DNA of 44,707 nt from Spongiibacteraceae bacterium. Lineage in GTDB: Bacteria > Pseudomonadota > Gammaproteobacteria > Pseudomonadales > Spongiibacteraceae. Where the stretch lies: assembly GCA_002710725.1 (NCBI GenBank), contig PAKT01000048.1, forward strand, positions 1 through 44,707. The letters run 5' to 3'. Below, one piece after another: positions 1 to 9,195 of the stretch; position 1 is the stretch's first letter, and each line of letters begins with the position of its first letter. The position numbers were made by a program, and so were the translations under genes. The notes under the pieces are model-generated. The model was not told the DNA's origin. It was given only the letters and a program-made list of their open reading frames with translations, and did not search any database.

Positions 1-779
1 TTCTGACGGTCGCGGTTGTAACCAAGCCCTTCCCCTTCGAAGGCCGCAAGCGAATGGAAGTAGCCGAGCAGGGGATGCGCGAGCTGCGGGAGCATGTCGA
101 TTCGCTGATCACGGTGCCCAACGAAAAGCTGTTGAGTGTTCTGGGTAAGAGCACCAGCCTCTTGGATGCCTTCAAGGCGGCCAACGATGTCTTGCTGAAT
201 GCGGTGCAGGGGATCGCCGACCTGATCATTCTCCCCGGTATGATCAACGTCGACTTCGCTGACGTGCGCACGGTAATGTCCGAGATGGGTATGGCCATGA
301 TGGGCTCGGGTGTCGCCAGCGGTGAAAATCGCGCGATCGAAGCGGCCGAAGCAGCCATTCGCAGCCCGCTGCTGGAAGACGTCAACATTCAGGGCGCTCG
401 CGGGATCCTGGTGAACATCACCGCGGGGCTCGACCTGTCGCTCGGTGAGTTCTCGGATGTGGGTGATACCGTCAAGGAGTTTGCCTCAGACCAGGCCACT
501 GTGGTGGTGGGTACGGTGATCGATCCTGAGATGCACGACGAGCTGCGGGTGACAGTCGTTGCTACCGGTCTCGATGGCGGGCCTGATATCCCCTTGAAAG
601 TAGTGGAAAATAAGTCAGCCGAGCCAAAAACGGCCAGCGACTATCGCCAGCTTGATCGACCGACGGTAATGCGCCAGAATGCCGCCCATCGGGAGCAGCA
701 GGCGATTGCCGCCGCGGTCGAAGATCGGGATATGGAGTATCTGGATATTCCGGCTTTTCTCCGCCGTCAGGCAGATTGA
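1..779 (+). CDS. ftsZ: cell division protein FtsZ, C-terminal part
   Basis: This is the 3' part of ftsZ; the reading frame (codons from base 3) is open from the window edge, so the start lies outside. FtsZ is the tubulin-like GTPase that polymerises into the division ring at mid-cell. The fragment begins in the segment LTVAVVTKPFPFEGRKR, just after the GTP-binding core, continues through the T7-loop region with NVDFADVRTVM, and then a variable linker. The last residues, MEYLDIPAFLRRQAD, are the conserved C-terminal peptide that binds FtsA and ZipA. It lies immediately upstream of lpxC, as in the dcw cluster of gammaproteobacteria. The identification is secure; only the length is unknown. Confidence 0.97.
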   Translation, partial: LTVAVVTKPFPFEGRKRMEVAEQGMRELREHVDSLITVPNEKLLSVLGKSTSLLDAFKAANDVLLNAVQGIADLIILPGMINVDFADVRTVMSEMGMAMMGSGVASGENRAIEAAEAAIRSPLLEDVNIQGARGILVNITAGLDLSLGEFSDVGDTVKEFASDQATVVVGTVIDPEMHDELRVTVVATGLDGGPDIPLKVVENKSAEPKTASDYRQLDRPTVMRQNAAHREQQAIAAAVEDRDMEYLDIPAFLRRQAD

Positions 780-884
780 GAAGGGCGTGATTGATCACAA
801 TTTGGCCAACTGACGTTTGGTGAATGGCGTTAGCTCTGTTAACATGCGCTGGCTGGCGCATTATGCGAGAAAATTGCTGGAATA

Positions 885-1799
885 ATGATTAGACAACGAA
901 CTTTGAGAAACACGATTCGCGCCACGGGCGTGGGTCTGCACACGGGTGAAAAGGTGTATCTCACCCTAAAGCCGGCCCCGGTGGACAACGGCATTGTATT
1001 TCGCCGTACGGATCTGAACCCCGTTGTTGAAATTCCAGCGCGCGCCGAGAACGTTGGCGACACGACTCTGTCCTCTACTCTGGTAAAGGGTGATGTCCGC
1101 GTCTCCACGGTCGAACACCTCCTGTCAGCGATGGCCGGATTGGGTATCGATAATGCCTATGTCGAGCTCAGTGCGGCAGAAGTGCCTATCATGGACGGTA
1201 GTGCCGGTCCCTTTGTTTTTCTGATTCAGTCCGCTGGTATCGAAGAGCAGAATGCGCCGAAGAAATTCATCCGCATCAAGAAAGAGATCACGGTTAAAGA
1301 AGGCGATAAAGTAGCCAGTTTCCTCCCTTTTGATGGCTTCAAAGTCTCCTTCACCATTAACTTTGATCACCCGGTGTTCCGTGATCGGAAACCGAAAGCT
1401 GAGCTCGACTTTTCTAGCACCTCCTTTGTCAAAGAAGTCAGCCGTGCACGCACCTTTGGTTTCATGCATGAAATCGAATACCTGCGTTCCAAGGGGCTGG
1501 CTCAGGGCGGTAGTGTCGACAACGCCATTGTGGTCGATGAGTACCGCATCCTGAATGAGGACGGCCTGCGTTACGACGACGAGTTCGTCAAACACAAGGT
1601 GCTCGATGCGATTGGTGATCTTTATCTGCTCGGATACAGCCTGATTGGTGAGTTCCGGGCCTACAAATCTGGTCACGGATTGAACAACGCCTCGCTCCGC
1701 GCCTTGATTGCTCAGGAAGATGCCTGGGAGATGGTTACCTTCGACGATATCGCCGATGCCCCCATTTCCTATATGAACCCCGTCGCCGCCATCGGCTAA
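885..1799 (+). CDS. lpxC: UDP-3-O-acyl-N-acetylglucosamine deacetylase LpxC
   Basis: LpxC is the zinc hydrolase that removes the acetyl group from UDP-3-O-acyl-GlcNAc, the committed step of lipid A synthesis in the cytoplasm. The 304-residue length is normal. The metal ligands are visible at the family positions: His78 in [12 protein letters not shown], and His237 and Asp241 in [12 protein letters not shown]. His264 in KSGHGLNN is the general acid/base residue. The N-terminus [19 protein letters not shown] is canonical. The 105-base gap from ftsZ leaves room for its own promoter. The gene order ftsZ-lpxC-secA is that of the gammaproteobacterial dcw cluster. Confidence 0.98.
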   Translation: MIRQRTLRNTIRATGVGLHTGEKVYLTLKPAPVDNGIVFRRTDLNPVVEIPARAENVGDTTLSSTLVKGDVRVSTVEHLLSAMAGLGIDNAYVELSAAEVPIMDGSAGPFVFLIQSAGIEEQNAPKKFIRIKKEITVKEGDKVASFLPFDGFKVSFTINFDHPVFRDRKPKAELDFSSTSFVKEVSRARTFGFMHEIEYLRSKGLAQGGSVDNAIVVDEYRILNEDGLRYDDEFVKHKVLDAIGDLYLLGYSLIGEFRAYKSGHGLNNASLRALIAQEDAWEMVTFDDIADAPISYMNPVAAIG

Positions 1800-1821
1800 T
1801 TTCCCTCTTGCCTTATCAGGC

Positions 1822-1989
1822 GTGGAAATCACCGCTCGTCTATGCGATATTGGCGCACTTGCCAAGGCAGCGCTACGCGCTGTCGACAGTGGCCGATTAA
1901 CTCTTGGTTTTTTGGATTGGGCGCGCGATTCGGGCGAAGTTCCGATCCAGTCCTTTCTGGAACCATTTCACGATTACCTGAAGGCGTAA
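1822..1989 (+). CDS. possible 55-residue protein between lpxC and secA
   Basis: A GTG-started frame of 55 codons fills most of the 205-base gap between lpxC and secA. It reads VEITARLCDIGALAKAAL at the start and ends FLEPFHDYLKA, with protein-like composition and codon use similar to its neighbours. The position is where enterobacteria carry secM, but I see no SecM-type arrest motif and no signal peptide. The only start in frame is a GTG with a poorly spaced AGG just upstream, so translation would have to rely on coupling to lpxC. I do not recognise a family; it may be a small conserved gene or chance. Confidence 0.3.
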   Translation: MEITARLCDIGALAKAALRAVDSGRLTLGFLDWARDSGEVPIQSFLEPFHDYLKA

Positions 1990-2004
1990 CAAGCGAAGTC
2001 ATCA

Positions 2005-4728
2005 ATGATTGCTGGTGTATTCAAGAAAATATTTGGTAGTAAGAATGACCGCGAACTCAAGCGTATGGGGAAGCTGGTAAGCCAGATTAACCAGCTTGAG
2101 GACGAATACACTGGGCTCGATGATTCGGCCCTCCAGGCTAAAACGCCCGAGTTCAAGCAGCGTCTTGAGCAGGGTGAGGCGCTTGATGCGATTCTCCCGG
2201 AGGCCTTTGCTGCTGCCCGGGAAGCCAGCCGGCGGATCATGGGTATGCGTCACTTCGATGTGCAGCTGATCGGTGGTATCACCTTGCACGAAGGGCATAT
2301 TGCCGAAATGAAAACCGGTGAGGGCAAAACCCTGGTGGCGACCCTGCCGGTCTACCTGAATGCACTGACTGGAAAGGGTGTCTTCGTCGTTACGGTCAAC
2401 GACTACCTGGCCCGCCGCGATGCCGAGTGGATGCGCCCGCTCTATGAATTTCTGGGCCTGACGGTCGGTGTCGTCGAGTCGCGGCAGGACTCTGAAGCCA
2501 AACGCGCCGCTTACCAGGCCGATATCACCTACGGTACCAATAACGAGTTCGGCTTTGACTACCTGCGCGACAACATGGCCTTCTCACTCGAGGAGCGCTA
2601 TCAGCGTGGGCTGAATTTCGCCATCGTCGACGAAGTCGACTCCATTCTGATCGATGAAGCGCGCACACCGCTGATTATTTCCGGTCAGGCTGAGGACAGC
2701 TCGCGTCTGTACAAACGCATCAATCAGTTCATACCGAGTCTGGTGCCGGTACCGGAAGACGACAGCGAGGGCGAAGGCCATTTCACCATCGATGAAAAGT
2801 CCCGTCAGGTTGAACTGACCGAGGCGGGTCATGAGCTGGTCGAAGAGCTGATGCTGAAAGACGGCTTGCTTGAAGAGGGCGACAGTCTGTATTCGGCCGG
2901 CAATCTGAACCTGCTTCACCATGTGTATTCCGCACTGCGCGCCCACATTCTCTATCACCGCGATGTCGAATACATTATTCAGGACGGGCAGGTGGTGCTG
3001 ATTGATGAGCACACTGGCCGCACCATGCCGGGCCGACGTCTGTCCGAGGGTTTGCATCAGGCGATCGAGGCCAAGGAGAACGTCAATATTCAGGCGGAAA
3101 GCCAGACTCTGGCGTCTACCACCTTCCAGAATTACTTCCGTCTGTTCGACAAGCTGGCGGGCATGACCGGTACCGCCGACACCGAGGCATTTGAGTTTCA
3201 GCAGATTTACGGTCTGGATGTGGTGGTGATTCCCACCAACCGGCCCAGTCAGCGCCGGGATCTGAACGATCTGGTATTTCTCACTAAAGATGAAAAATAC
3301 GACGCGATTGTCGAGGAAGTCAGGGAAATCACCGAACTGGGCGCCCCGGTCCTGGTGGGTACCGCCTCAATCGAAACCTCGGAAGAAATGTCGCGTCGCT
3401 TCAAGGCCGCCGGCATAGCGCACAATGTGCTCAACGCCAAATTTCACGAGCGTGAAGCGGAAATTATTATTCAGGCCGGTCGCCCCGGTGTGGTGACGAT
3501 TGCCACCAATATGGCGGGCCGGGGTACGGATATCGTCCTGGGCGGTAATGTCGAGGCGGAAATCAAGGAGCTGGACAACCCAGCTGAAGCCGATGTGGCG
3601 CGCATGCGCAACGAGTGGGAGGTGCGCCATCGTCAGGTAATAGAAGCGGGTGGTCTGCATATTATCGGCACCGAGCGTCACGAATCCCGGCGTATCGACA
3701 ATCAGCTGCGCGGCCGGGCCGGTCGTCAGGGTGACCCGGGTATGTCCCGTTTTTATCTGTCGCTTGAAGACAACCTGATGCGCATTTTCGCCTCAGACCG
3801 GGTTCGCAACATCATGCAGGCGCTGGGTCTGGAGAAAGGCGAAGCCATTGAGCATCGCATGGTCTCCAACGCGATTGAGAAAGCGCAGCGCAAGGTTGAA
3901 GGCCGCAACTTTGATATCCGCAAGCAGTTGCTGGAGTACGACGACGTTGCCAATGATCAGCGTCGCATCATTTACCAGCAGCGCGACGAGCTGCTGAACG
4001 AAGACGATATTTCACCCATGCTGGATGCCATCCGCGAGGATGTTGTGAACAGCGTAATCGATGAATATATTCCGCCGCAGAGTATCGAGGAGCAATGGGA
4101 TATTCCCGGCCTCGAAAAACGCATGGAAGCTGATTTTTCGGTCGCGGTACCTGTTCAGCAGTGGCTGGATGAGGACAACTCGCTGCACGAGGAAAGCCTG
4201 CGCGAAAAACTGGTTGCTGCGGTAACTGACGCTTATCGCGAAAAATGCGCCACCATCGGCGCGGATATGCGACGGGTAGAGCGGCATATCATGTTGCAGG
4301 TGCTGGACACTCTCTGGAAAGAGCACCTGGCGACCATGGATCATCTGCGTGCGGGCATTCATCTGCGCTCCTATGCCCAGAAGAATCCGAAACAGGAATA
4401 CAAGCGCGAAGCGTTCGAGTTGTTCCAGTCGATGCTGGAGTCCCTCAAGCACGAGGTGATCCGTTTTCTGTCTCACATTCAGATTCAGAGAAATGAGGAA
4501 GTCGAAGAGCTGGAGCGGGAGCGTCGCGAAGCCGCCGCCCGTCAGGCGATGGAGTTTCAGCATGCCGAGTCCTCGGCGCTGGAGGAATCTGCCGACGACG
4601 CCGGCAAGGCTGCAGGCGACGGTGCTGCACCCTTTGTGCGTGAAGATCGCAAAGTGGGGCGCAACGAACCCTGTCCCTGCGGTTCGGGTAAAAAATATAA
4701 ACATTGTCACGGTCGGTTGGGTAGCTGA
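2005..4728 (+). CDS. secA: preprotein translocase ATPase SecA
   Basis: SecA is the cytoplasmic motor that pushes unfolded preproteins through SecYEG using ATP. The 907-residue length is full size. The Walker A motif [13 protein letters not shown] lies near residue 102 and the Walker B stretch [15 protein letters not shown] near 209. The preprotein cross-linking, helical scaffold and second nucleotide-binding regions follow, with [13 protein letters not shown] and [11 protein letters not shown] clearly present. The C-terminus carries the zinc-binding, SecB-interacting motif [14 protein letters not shown]. The start [18 protein letters not shown] matches other SecA proteins, although the ribosome binding site is weak. 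It ends four bases before argJ. Confidence 0.98.
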   Translation: MIAGVFKKIFGSKNDRELKRMGKLVSQINQLEDEYTGLDDSALQAKTPEFKQRLEQGEALDAILPEAFAAAREASRRIMGMRHFDVQLIGGITLHEGHIAEMKTGEGKTLVATLPVYLNALTGKGVFVVTVNDYLARRDAEWMRPLYEFLGLTVGVVESRQDSEAKRAAYQADITYGTNNEFGFDYLRDNMAFSLEERYQRGLNFAIVDEVDSILIDEARTPLIISGQAEDSSRLYKRINQFIPSLVPVPEDDSEGEGHFTIDEKSRQVELTEAGHELVEELMLKDGLLEEGDSLYSAGNLNLLHHVYSALRAHILYHRDVEYIIQDGQVVLIDEHTGRTMPGRRLSEGLHQAIEAKENVNIQAESQTLASTTFQNYFRLFDKLAGMTGTADTEAFEFQQIYGLDVVVIPTNRPSQRRDLNDLVFLTKDEKYDAIVEEVREITELGAPVLVGTASIETSEEMSRRFKAAGIAHNVLNAKFHEREAEIIIQAGRPGVVTIATNMAGRGTDIVLGGNVEAEIKELDNPAEADVARMRNEWEVRHRQVIEAGGLHIIGTERHESRRIDNQLRGRAGRQGDPGMSRFYLSLEDNLMRIFASDRVRNIMQALGLEKGEAIEHRMVSNAIEKAQRKVEGRNFDIRKQLLEYDDVANDQRRIIYQQRDELLNEDDISPMLDAIREDVVNSVIDEYIPPQSIEEQWDIPGLEKRMEADFSVAVPVQQWLDEDNSLHEESLREKLVAAVTDAYREKCATIGADMRRVERHIMLQVLDTLWKEHLATMDHLRAGIHLRSYAQKNPKQEYKREAFELFQSMLESLKHEVIRFLSHIQIQRNEEVEELERERREAAARQAMEFQHAESSALEESADDAGKAAGDGAAPFVREDRKVGRNEPCPCGSGKKYKHCHGRLGS

Positions 4729-4731
4729 GTC

Positions 4732-5946
4732 ATGGCGGTAGGAAGTGACGCACTGCCCGAATTGCATGCCATAGCCGGTGTGCAGATTGCGATTGGCAGC
4801 GCCGGTATCAAAAAGCCTGGCCGCAAGGACCTGGTACTGTTTGAATTGGCCGAAGGCAGCGCAACGGCTGCTGTTTTTACGCAAAACCGCTTTTGCGCCG
4901 CCCCGGTGCGGGTGGCCAGAGAACATCTGGCGAGCATCGCTCCGCGTTACCTGCTGATCAATACAGGCAACGCCAATGCGGGTACCGGTGAGCGCGGAAT
5001 GCAGGCGGCCCGTCGCAGCTGCGAGGCTGTGGCAGAGCTAACCGCTTGCAAGCCCGGTGAAGTACTGCCCTTTTCCACCGGTGTTATCGGCGAGACCCTG
5101 CCACTGGCCAAGATTGAAGCGGCTCTGCCCAGCTTGCCCGGACTGCTCGGCGAGGGGAACTGGCTGGACGCGGCAAAAGGCATTATGACCACCGACACCC
5201 GGCCCAAAGCCTATTCGGTGAAAGTGCCCGGTACGCCGTTTACCGTGACCGGGATTTCGAAAGGCGCCGGCATGATCAAGCCCAATATGGCGACCATGCT
5301 GGGCTTTGTCGCCACCGACGCGCCGGTCGCAGCACCTCTGCTGCAGCGTATGCTGAGTGACATTGCCGAGCGCTCTTTCAATCGCATTACCGTGGACGGT
5401 GATACCTCGACCAACGACGCCTGTGTTCTGGTCGCAACCGGTAAGGCTGGCGGCGAGCTGATTGATTCCGAATCCGCCTCTCACTATCGCGCTTTGCAAG
5501 CGGCGCTGCAGGAAACCTTTGTCGCGCTGGCTCAGGCCATCGTGCGCGATGGGGAGGGCGCCACCAAGTTCGTGTCTGTCGTGGTTGAAGGCGGAGCAAA
5601 CAAGCCGGAGTGCCTGAAAGCCGCCTTTACGGTCGCCGAATCTCCGCTGGTGAAAACGGCTCTGTTCGCCAGTGACCCCAACTGGGGGCGCATTCTGGCG
5701 GCGCTCGGTCGCGCCGGTATCGATGATCTGGATGTCGACAAGGTCAGTGTTTCCATCAACGACGTGATTGTCGCTGAAGCCGGAGGTTTGGCCGAGTCCT
5801 ATACCGAGGCGGCCGGGCAGTCAGCCATGGCCCCGGAAGAACTCACTATTCGCATCAATCTGGCGCGGGGTGAGGCAGTCGAAACCGTCTGGACCACCGA
5901 TTTCTCCCACGATTATGTCTCCATCAACGCCTCCTATCGCAGCTGA
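4732..5946 (+). CDS. argJ: bifunctional ornithine acetyltransferase / N-acetylglutamate synthase ArgJ
   Basis: ArgJ transfers the acetyl group from N-acetylornithine to glutamate in the cyclic arginine pathway; bifunctional forms also make N-acetylglutamate from acetyl-CoA. The 404-residue protein has the self-cleavage motif KPNMATMLGF, whose Thr188 would become the N-terminal nucleophile of the beta subunit. Other family signatures seen are NTGNANAGTGERG, VDGDTSTNDAC and DPNWGRILAALGRAG. The ATG follows the secA stop directly, so the two are probably co-transcribed. Whether it is mono- or bifunctional cannot be told from sequence. Confidence 0.96.
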   Translation: MAVGSDALPELHAIAGVQIAIGSAGIKKPGRKDLVLFELAEGSATAAVFTQNRFCAAPVRVAREHLASIAPRYLLINTGNANAGTGERGMQAARRSCEAVAELTACKPGEVLPFSTGVIGETLPLAKIEAALPSLPGLLGEGNWLDAAKGIMTTDTRPKAYSVKVPGTPFTVTGISKGAGMIKPNMATMLGFVATDAPVAAPLLQRMLSDIAERSFNRITVDGDTSTNDACVLVATGKAGGELIDSESASHYRALQAALQETFVALAQAIVRDGEGATKFVSVVVEGGANKPECLKAAFTVAESPLVKTALFASDPNWGRILAALGRAGIDDLDVDKVSVSINDVIVAEAGGLAESYTEAAGQSAMAPEELTIRINLARGEAVETVWTTDFSHDYVSINASYRS

Positions 5947-6346
5947 GCTTCGTCGCATTCACGTGGCGGCGGGCGTTATCCTGCGCGACCGACAGGTGTT
6001 GATCGCGCGGCGTCATCAGCAGGCCCATCAGGGCGGGCTCTGGGAATTTCCCGGTGGCAAGCTGGAAGAGGGCGAGTCTGTGCCTCAGGCATTGACCCGA
6101 GAGCTCCGGGAGGAAATCGGTATTACCGTCGAAACTGCTGAGCCTCTGCTGCAAATCTCCCACGACTACGGCGACAAGCAGGTCTTGCTCGATTTCTGGA
6201 CGGTTTCAGTCTTCTCGGGTGAGCCCGAGGGGCGCGAAGGGCAGTCGTTGCAATGGTGCGATCTTGATCGCTTGCGCGAACGGGAATTTCCAGCAGCGAA
6301 TGTTCCGGTCGTAGACCGTCTACTCGAACTTTTCGAGATCCTCTGA
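5915..6346 (+). CDS. mutT: MutT-like Nudix hydrolase
   Basis: A 143-residue Nudix protein that probably hydrolyses 8-oxo-dGTP to the monophosphate and so prevents A:T to C:G mutations. The Nudix box GGKLEEGESVPQALTRELRE, followed by EEIG, carries the expected Gly and Glu residues. The N-terminal strand RRIHVAAGVILRDRQVLIARR is typical of MutT. The frame stays open upstream inside argJ, but the ATG at 5915, overlapping the argJ end by 32 bases, gives the usual MutT length. The gene is convergent with yacG and overlaps its 3' end by 27 bases. The position between argJ and the pil/coaE/yacG block is as in Pseudomonas relatives. Confidence 0.9.
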   Translation: MSPSTPPIAAELRRIHVAAGVILRDRQVLIARRHQQAHQGGLWEFPGGKLEEGESVPQALTRELREEIGITVETAEPLLQISHDYGDKQVLLDFWTVSVFSGEPEGREGQSLQWCDLDRLREREFPAANVPVVDRLLELFEIL

Positions 6347-6508
6347 AAAGATATCACTCACCTGGCTGTCTCCCGGAATATGGCGTTCGCCATGCGCCCA
6401 GGCAATAAAATCCAGGTTCTTGCATTGCTCGGAACAGAATGGCCGGTAAGGGTTATCCGGGTTCCATTCAGACTTTTCGCCGCATTGCGGGCATTTGATT
6501 TCAGGCAT
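6320..6508 (-). CDS. yacG: DNA gyrase inhibitor / zinc protein YacG
   Basis: A 62-residue zinc-binding protein of the YacG family, which in Escherichia coli binds the GyrB subunit and inhibits DNA gyrase. The four zinc ligands are in CPQCGEKSEW (first pair) and FCSEQCKNLDF (second pair), followed by the usual acidic, flexible tail. Its ATG lies 8 bases inside the 3' end of coaE, so the two are translationally coupled. The 3' end overlaps the convergent mutT gene. Confidence 0.95.
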   Translation of the reverse strand: MPEIKCPQCGEKSEWNPDNPYRPFCSEQCKNLDFIAWAHGERHIPGDSQVSDIFSEDLEKFE

Positions 6509-7103
6509 GTTCAGTGGCCAGGCTCAGGTAGCGTTGATGAAGCAGGTCTACCTCCTGTTCGAGGTATTTCAGGTCGCGATCGTTGCAGATCACGTCGTCG
6601 GCCATCGCCAGGCGCTGTTCGCGCGATGCCTGTGAGGCCATAATCCGCTCGACCTGATCGCGGGGGTTATTATCGCGATGTATGGTGCGCTCAATCTGTA
6701 GATCTTCGGGTACGTCTATGACCAGCAGGCGCTGACAGAGAACCTTCTGTCCGGATTCTACCAAAAGCGGCGACACAAACAGTACATAGGGACTGTCGGC
6801 GGCTTCCAGCTGGCGCAGGGTCTCGTTGGCAATCAAGGGATGCAGCAGACCTTCCAGCCAGGCCTTTTCTTCCGGACTGGAAAAAATTTTCTGGCGCAGA
6901 GCGGCTCTATCCAGGGAGCCGTCGTCCAGCAGAATAGCCTTGCCGTGACGCTGCTCAATAGCCTGCAAGGCCTCGCTGCCCGGCGCTACCACTTCCCGTG
7001 AAATGACATCCGCATCAACGGCGGTGATGCCACGCTGTTCAAAACGTCGCGAAGCGGCTGATTTGCCACTGCCAATGCCGCCGGTCAGACCTACCACAAA
7101 CAT
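6501..7103 (-). CDS. coaE: dephospho-CoA kinase CoaE
   Basis: CoaE phosphorylates dephospho-CoA with ATP, the last step of coenzyme A synthesis. The P-loop GLTGGIGSGKS is at residues 5-15, and the family motifs DADVISREVV and HPLI follow. I place the start at the ATG at 7103, because it begins MFVVGLTGGIGSGKS exactly like other CoaE proteins and gives 200 residues. The frame extends 14 codons further upstream into pilD, but that extension is not family-like. The start overlaps the pilD stop in an ATGA, and the end overlaps yacG, a tight pilD-coaE-yacG operon. Confidence 0.97.
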   Translation of the reverse strand: MFVVGLTGGIGSGKSAASRRFEQRGITAVDADVISREVVAPGSEALQAIEQRHGKAILLDDGSLDRAALRQKIFSSPEEKAWLEGLLHPLIANETLRQLEAADSPYVLFVSPLLVESGQKVLCQRLLVIDVPEDLQIERTIHRDNNPRDQVERIMASQASREQRLAMADDVICNDRDLKYLEQEVDLLHQRYLSLATEHA

Positions 7104-7963
7104 CAGCGCAGCCCGGCAAATTGCAGGTAGCTGTCCACAATCCACTCGCCCCAGAGCAGAGTAATTAGACCCGCGCCGGCCAAATAGGGGCCGAAGGGTA
7201 TGGTTTTATTGCGCTCGGACTTGGTTATTGCGAGGTAGATTGAGCCAACGATGGCCCCGACCAGTGAAGATAGAATGACGATAACCGGCAGCTGCTGCCA
7301 GCCAAGCCAGGCTCCCAGGGCTGCCAGCAATTTAAAATCCCCATAGCCCATGCCGTCCTTGCCGGTGACCAATTTAAACAGCCAGTACACTGACCATAGA
7401 ATCATATAGCCGGCTGCGGCGCCCCAAACGGCGTCTTCCAGTGATACGGGGCTGAGCGAGAGCGCGCTTAACAGCAGGCCCGCCCACATCAAAGGCAGGG
7501 TCAGTTGATCGGGCAGCAGTTGGTGGTCGAAGTCGATAAAAGTAAGGATAAGCAGCGTCCAGCAGAAGGCGGCTGTCGCAAAGCCGTAGGGCCCCAAGCC
7601 GAACAGATAGAGGCAGAGCACACCGAGCAGTGCTGTAGACAGTTCAATAACCGGATAGCGAAGGCTGATGCCTGTTTTGCAGTTGGCGCAGCGACCGCGC
7701 AACAGCACATAGCTAAGAATCGGGATGTTGTGCCAGGCTTTAATAGGTGCCTTGCAGCTGGGGCAGTGGGAATTGGGAATAGCAATATTGAAATTGCTGT
7801 CCGTTTTACCGTCGCCGGGCGTTTCCAGCAGGAGCTCGCATTCCCGGCGCCAGGCCGACTCCATCATCAGTGGCAGGCGGTAAATGACCACATTAAAAAA
7901 GCTGCCGAAAACAGCAAAGACCAGAAAACTGACGACGTAGGTCAGCAGCACATCGTCAGGCAT
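7103..7963 (-). CDS. pilD: type IV prepilin peptidase / N-methyltransferase PilD
   Basis: PilD is the inner-membrane aspartyl protease that cleaves the leader of type IV prepilins and type II secretion pseudopilins and methylates the new N-terminal residue. The cytoplasmic loop carries two CxxC pairs, CPSCKAPIKAWHNIPILSY and GRCANCKTGISLRYP. The two catalytic aspartates lie in FIDFDHQLLPD and in the GxGD motif GMGYGDFKLLAALG. Several hydrophobic helices make up the rest of its 286 residues. It is two bases from pilC and overlaps coaE. Confidence 0.97.
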   Translation of the reverse strand: MPDDVLLTYVVSFLVFAVFGSFFNVVIYRLPLMMESAWRRECELLLETPGDGKTDSNFNIAIPNSHCPSCKAPIKAWHNIPILSYVLLRGRCANCKTGISLRYPVIELSTALLGVLCLYLFGLGPYGFATAAFCWTLLILTFIDFDHQLLPDQLTLPLMWAGLLLSALSLSPVSLEDAVWGAAAGYMILWSVYWLFKLVTGKDGMGYGDFKLLAALGAWLGWQQLPVIVILSSLVGAIVGSIYLAITKSERNKTIPFGPYLAGAGLITLLWGEWIVDSYLQFAGLR

Positions 7964-7965
7964 TA

Positions 7966-9192
7966 TTAGACAGCGGCCCCCATGGCAAAGATTGGCAGGT
8001 ACATGGCGATCATCAGGCCGCCGACCAGTACACCCAGAACCGACATGATCATCGGTTCCAGCAATGCAGTCAAACCGTCTACCGCATTATCCACTTCGGC
8101 TTCGTAGTAGCTTGCGACTTTGTCGAGCATGGTATCCAGGGCGCCGGATTCCTCGCCGATGGACACCATCTGCAGCAGCATGCTGGGGAACAGCCCGGTC
8201 ATCTTGATCGACATATACAGGCTTTGACCGGAGGTCACATCCAGTCGAATACGATCAATGGCGCGCTTGTAAACGGCATTGCCCGCAGCGCCACTGACCG
8301 ACTGCAGTGCATCTACCAGCGGAACACCCGCGGCAAACGTGGTGGCGAGTGTACGCGAGAAGCGCGCCACCACCGCACTGTTAACGATATCGCCCACGAC
8401 CGGCGCTTTCAGGGCGAAGGCGTCCACCTGATCGGAAAATTTCTTGGAGCGCTGCCGCGCCTCTTTAAAACTGAAAGCCGTGCCCACAATGATGCCCAGA
8501 CAGATAAACCAGTTGGCCTGCATCCACTCCGACATGGATACCACCAGCTGGGTGAAAGCGGGCAGCTCCGAGCCGAAACTCTCAAAAGTAGATGCGAACT
8601 GGGGTACCACCTTGACCAGCAGGATGCCGGTGACGATGACCGCCACGCAGACCACGGCGATGGGGTAGTTCATCGCCTTTTTGATTTTGGCCTTGAGGGC
8701 TTCTGACTTTTCCTTGTAGGTGGCGACCCGGTCGAGCATGGTTTCCAGCGTACCGGACTGTTCACCGGAATCCACCAGGTTGCAAAACAGGTCGTCGAAG
8801 TATTTCGGATGTTTTGCGAGCGACTTGGCAAAGCCTCCACCGGAGGCGACGTCGTTTTTGATTTCGTTGATCAGATCGCGCAGGGTCGGGTTGTCGGCGC
8901 CTTCGGCGACAATTTCAAAGCTCTGAATCAGCGGCACACCCGCTTTCATCATGGTGGCCATCTGCCGCGTAAAAATGGCGATGTCCTGCGGTGTAATCTT
9001 CTTTCGGTTTTCAAACAGGGGCTTGGGTTTTTTCTTGACACTTTTGGCGGTAATGCCCTGCTTGCGTAACTGAACCTTGACGATGGTTGGACTGGCCGCC
9101 GTGACCTCGCCCTTGGTTTTGTTACCCTTGCGATCCACGCCTTGCCAGACGTAGGTAACATTATTCTTGGAGGCTGCTGCTGTCGTGGCCAT
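7966..9192 (-). CDS. pilC: type IV pilus inner-membrane platform protein PilC
   Basis: PilC is the polytopic platform protein on which the PilB and PilT motors act to add or remove pilin subunits. The 408-residue protein has the duplicated GspF/T2SSF domain: the first copy begins near IAIFTRQMATMMKAGVPLIQ and the second near ARFSRTLATTFAAGVPLVDAL. Each is followed by a GEESGAL/GEQSGTL element and hydrophobic helices. It sits three bases downstream of pilB and three upstream of pilD. No major pilin gene (pilA) is present next to the block in this window. Confidence 0.96.
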   Translation of the reverse strand: MATTAAASKNNVTYVWQGVDRKGNKTKGEVTAASPTIVKVQLRKQGITAKSVKKKPKPLFENRKKITPQDIAIFTRQMATMMKAGVPLIQSFEIVAEGADNPTLRDLINEIKNDVASGGGFAKSLAKHPKYFDDLFCNLVDSGEQSGTLETMLDRVATYKEKSEALKAKIKKAMNYPIAVVCVAVIVTGILLVKVVPQFASTFESFGSELPAFTQLVVSMSEWMQANWFICLGIIVGTAFSFKEARQRSKKFSDQVDAFALKAPVVGDIVNSAVVARFSRTLATTFAAGVPLVDALQSVSGAAGNAVYKRAIDRIRLDVTSGQSLYMSIKMTGLFPSMLLQMVSIGEESGALDTMLDKVASYYEAEVDNAVDGLTALLEPMIMSVLGVLVGGLMIAMYLPIFAMGAAV

Positions 9193-9195
9193 TGT

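Noticed and set aside
1125-1865. 246-codon minus-strand frame over lpxC
   Set aside because: It is antisense to lpxC, whose active-site residues are all in place.
4012-4926. 304-codon minus-strand frame over secA and argJ
   Set aside because: It is a shadow of two well-identified genes on the other strand and shows no recognisable motif.
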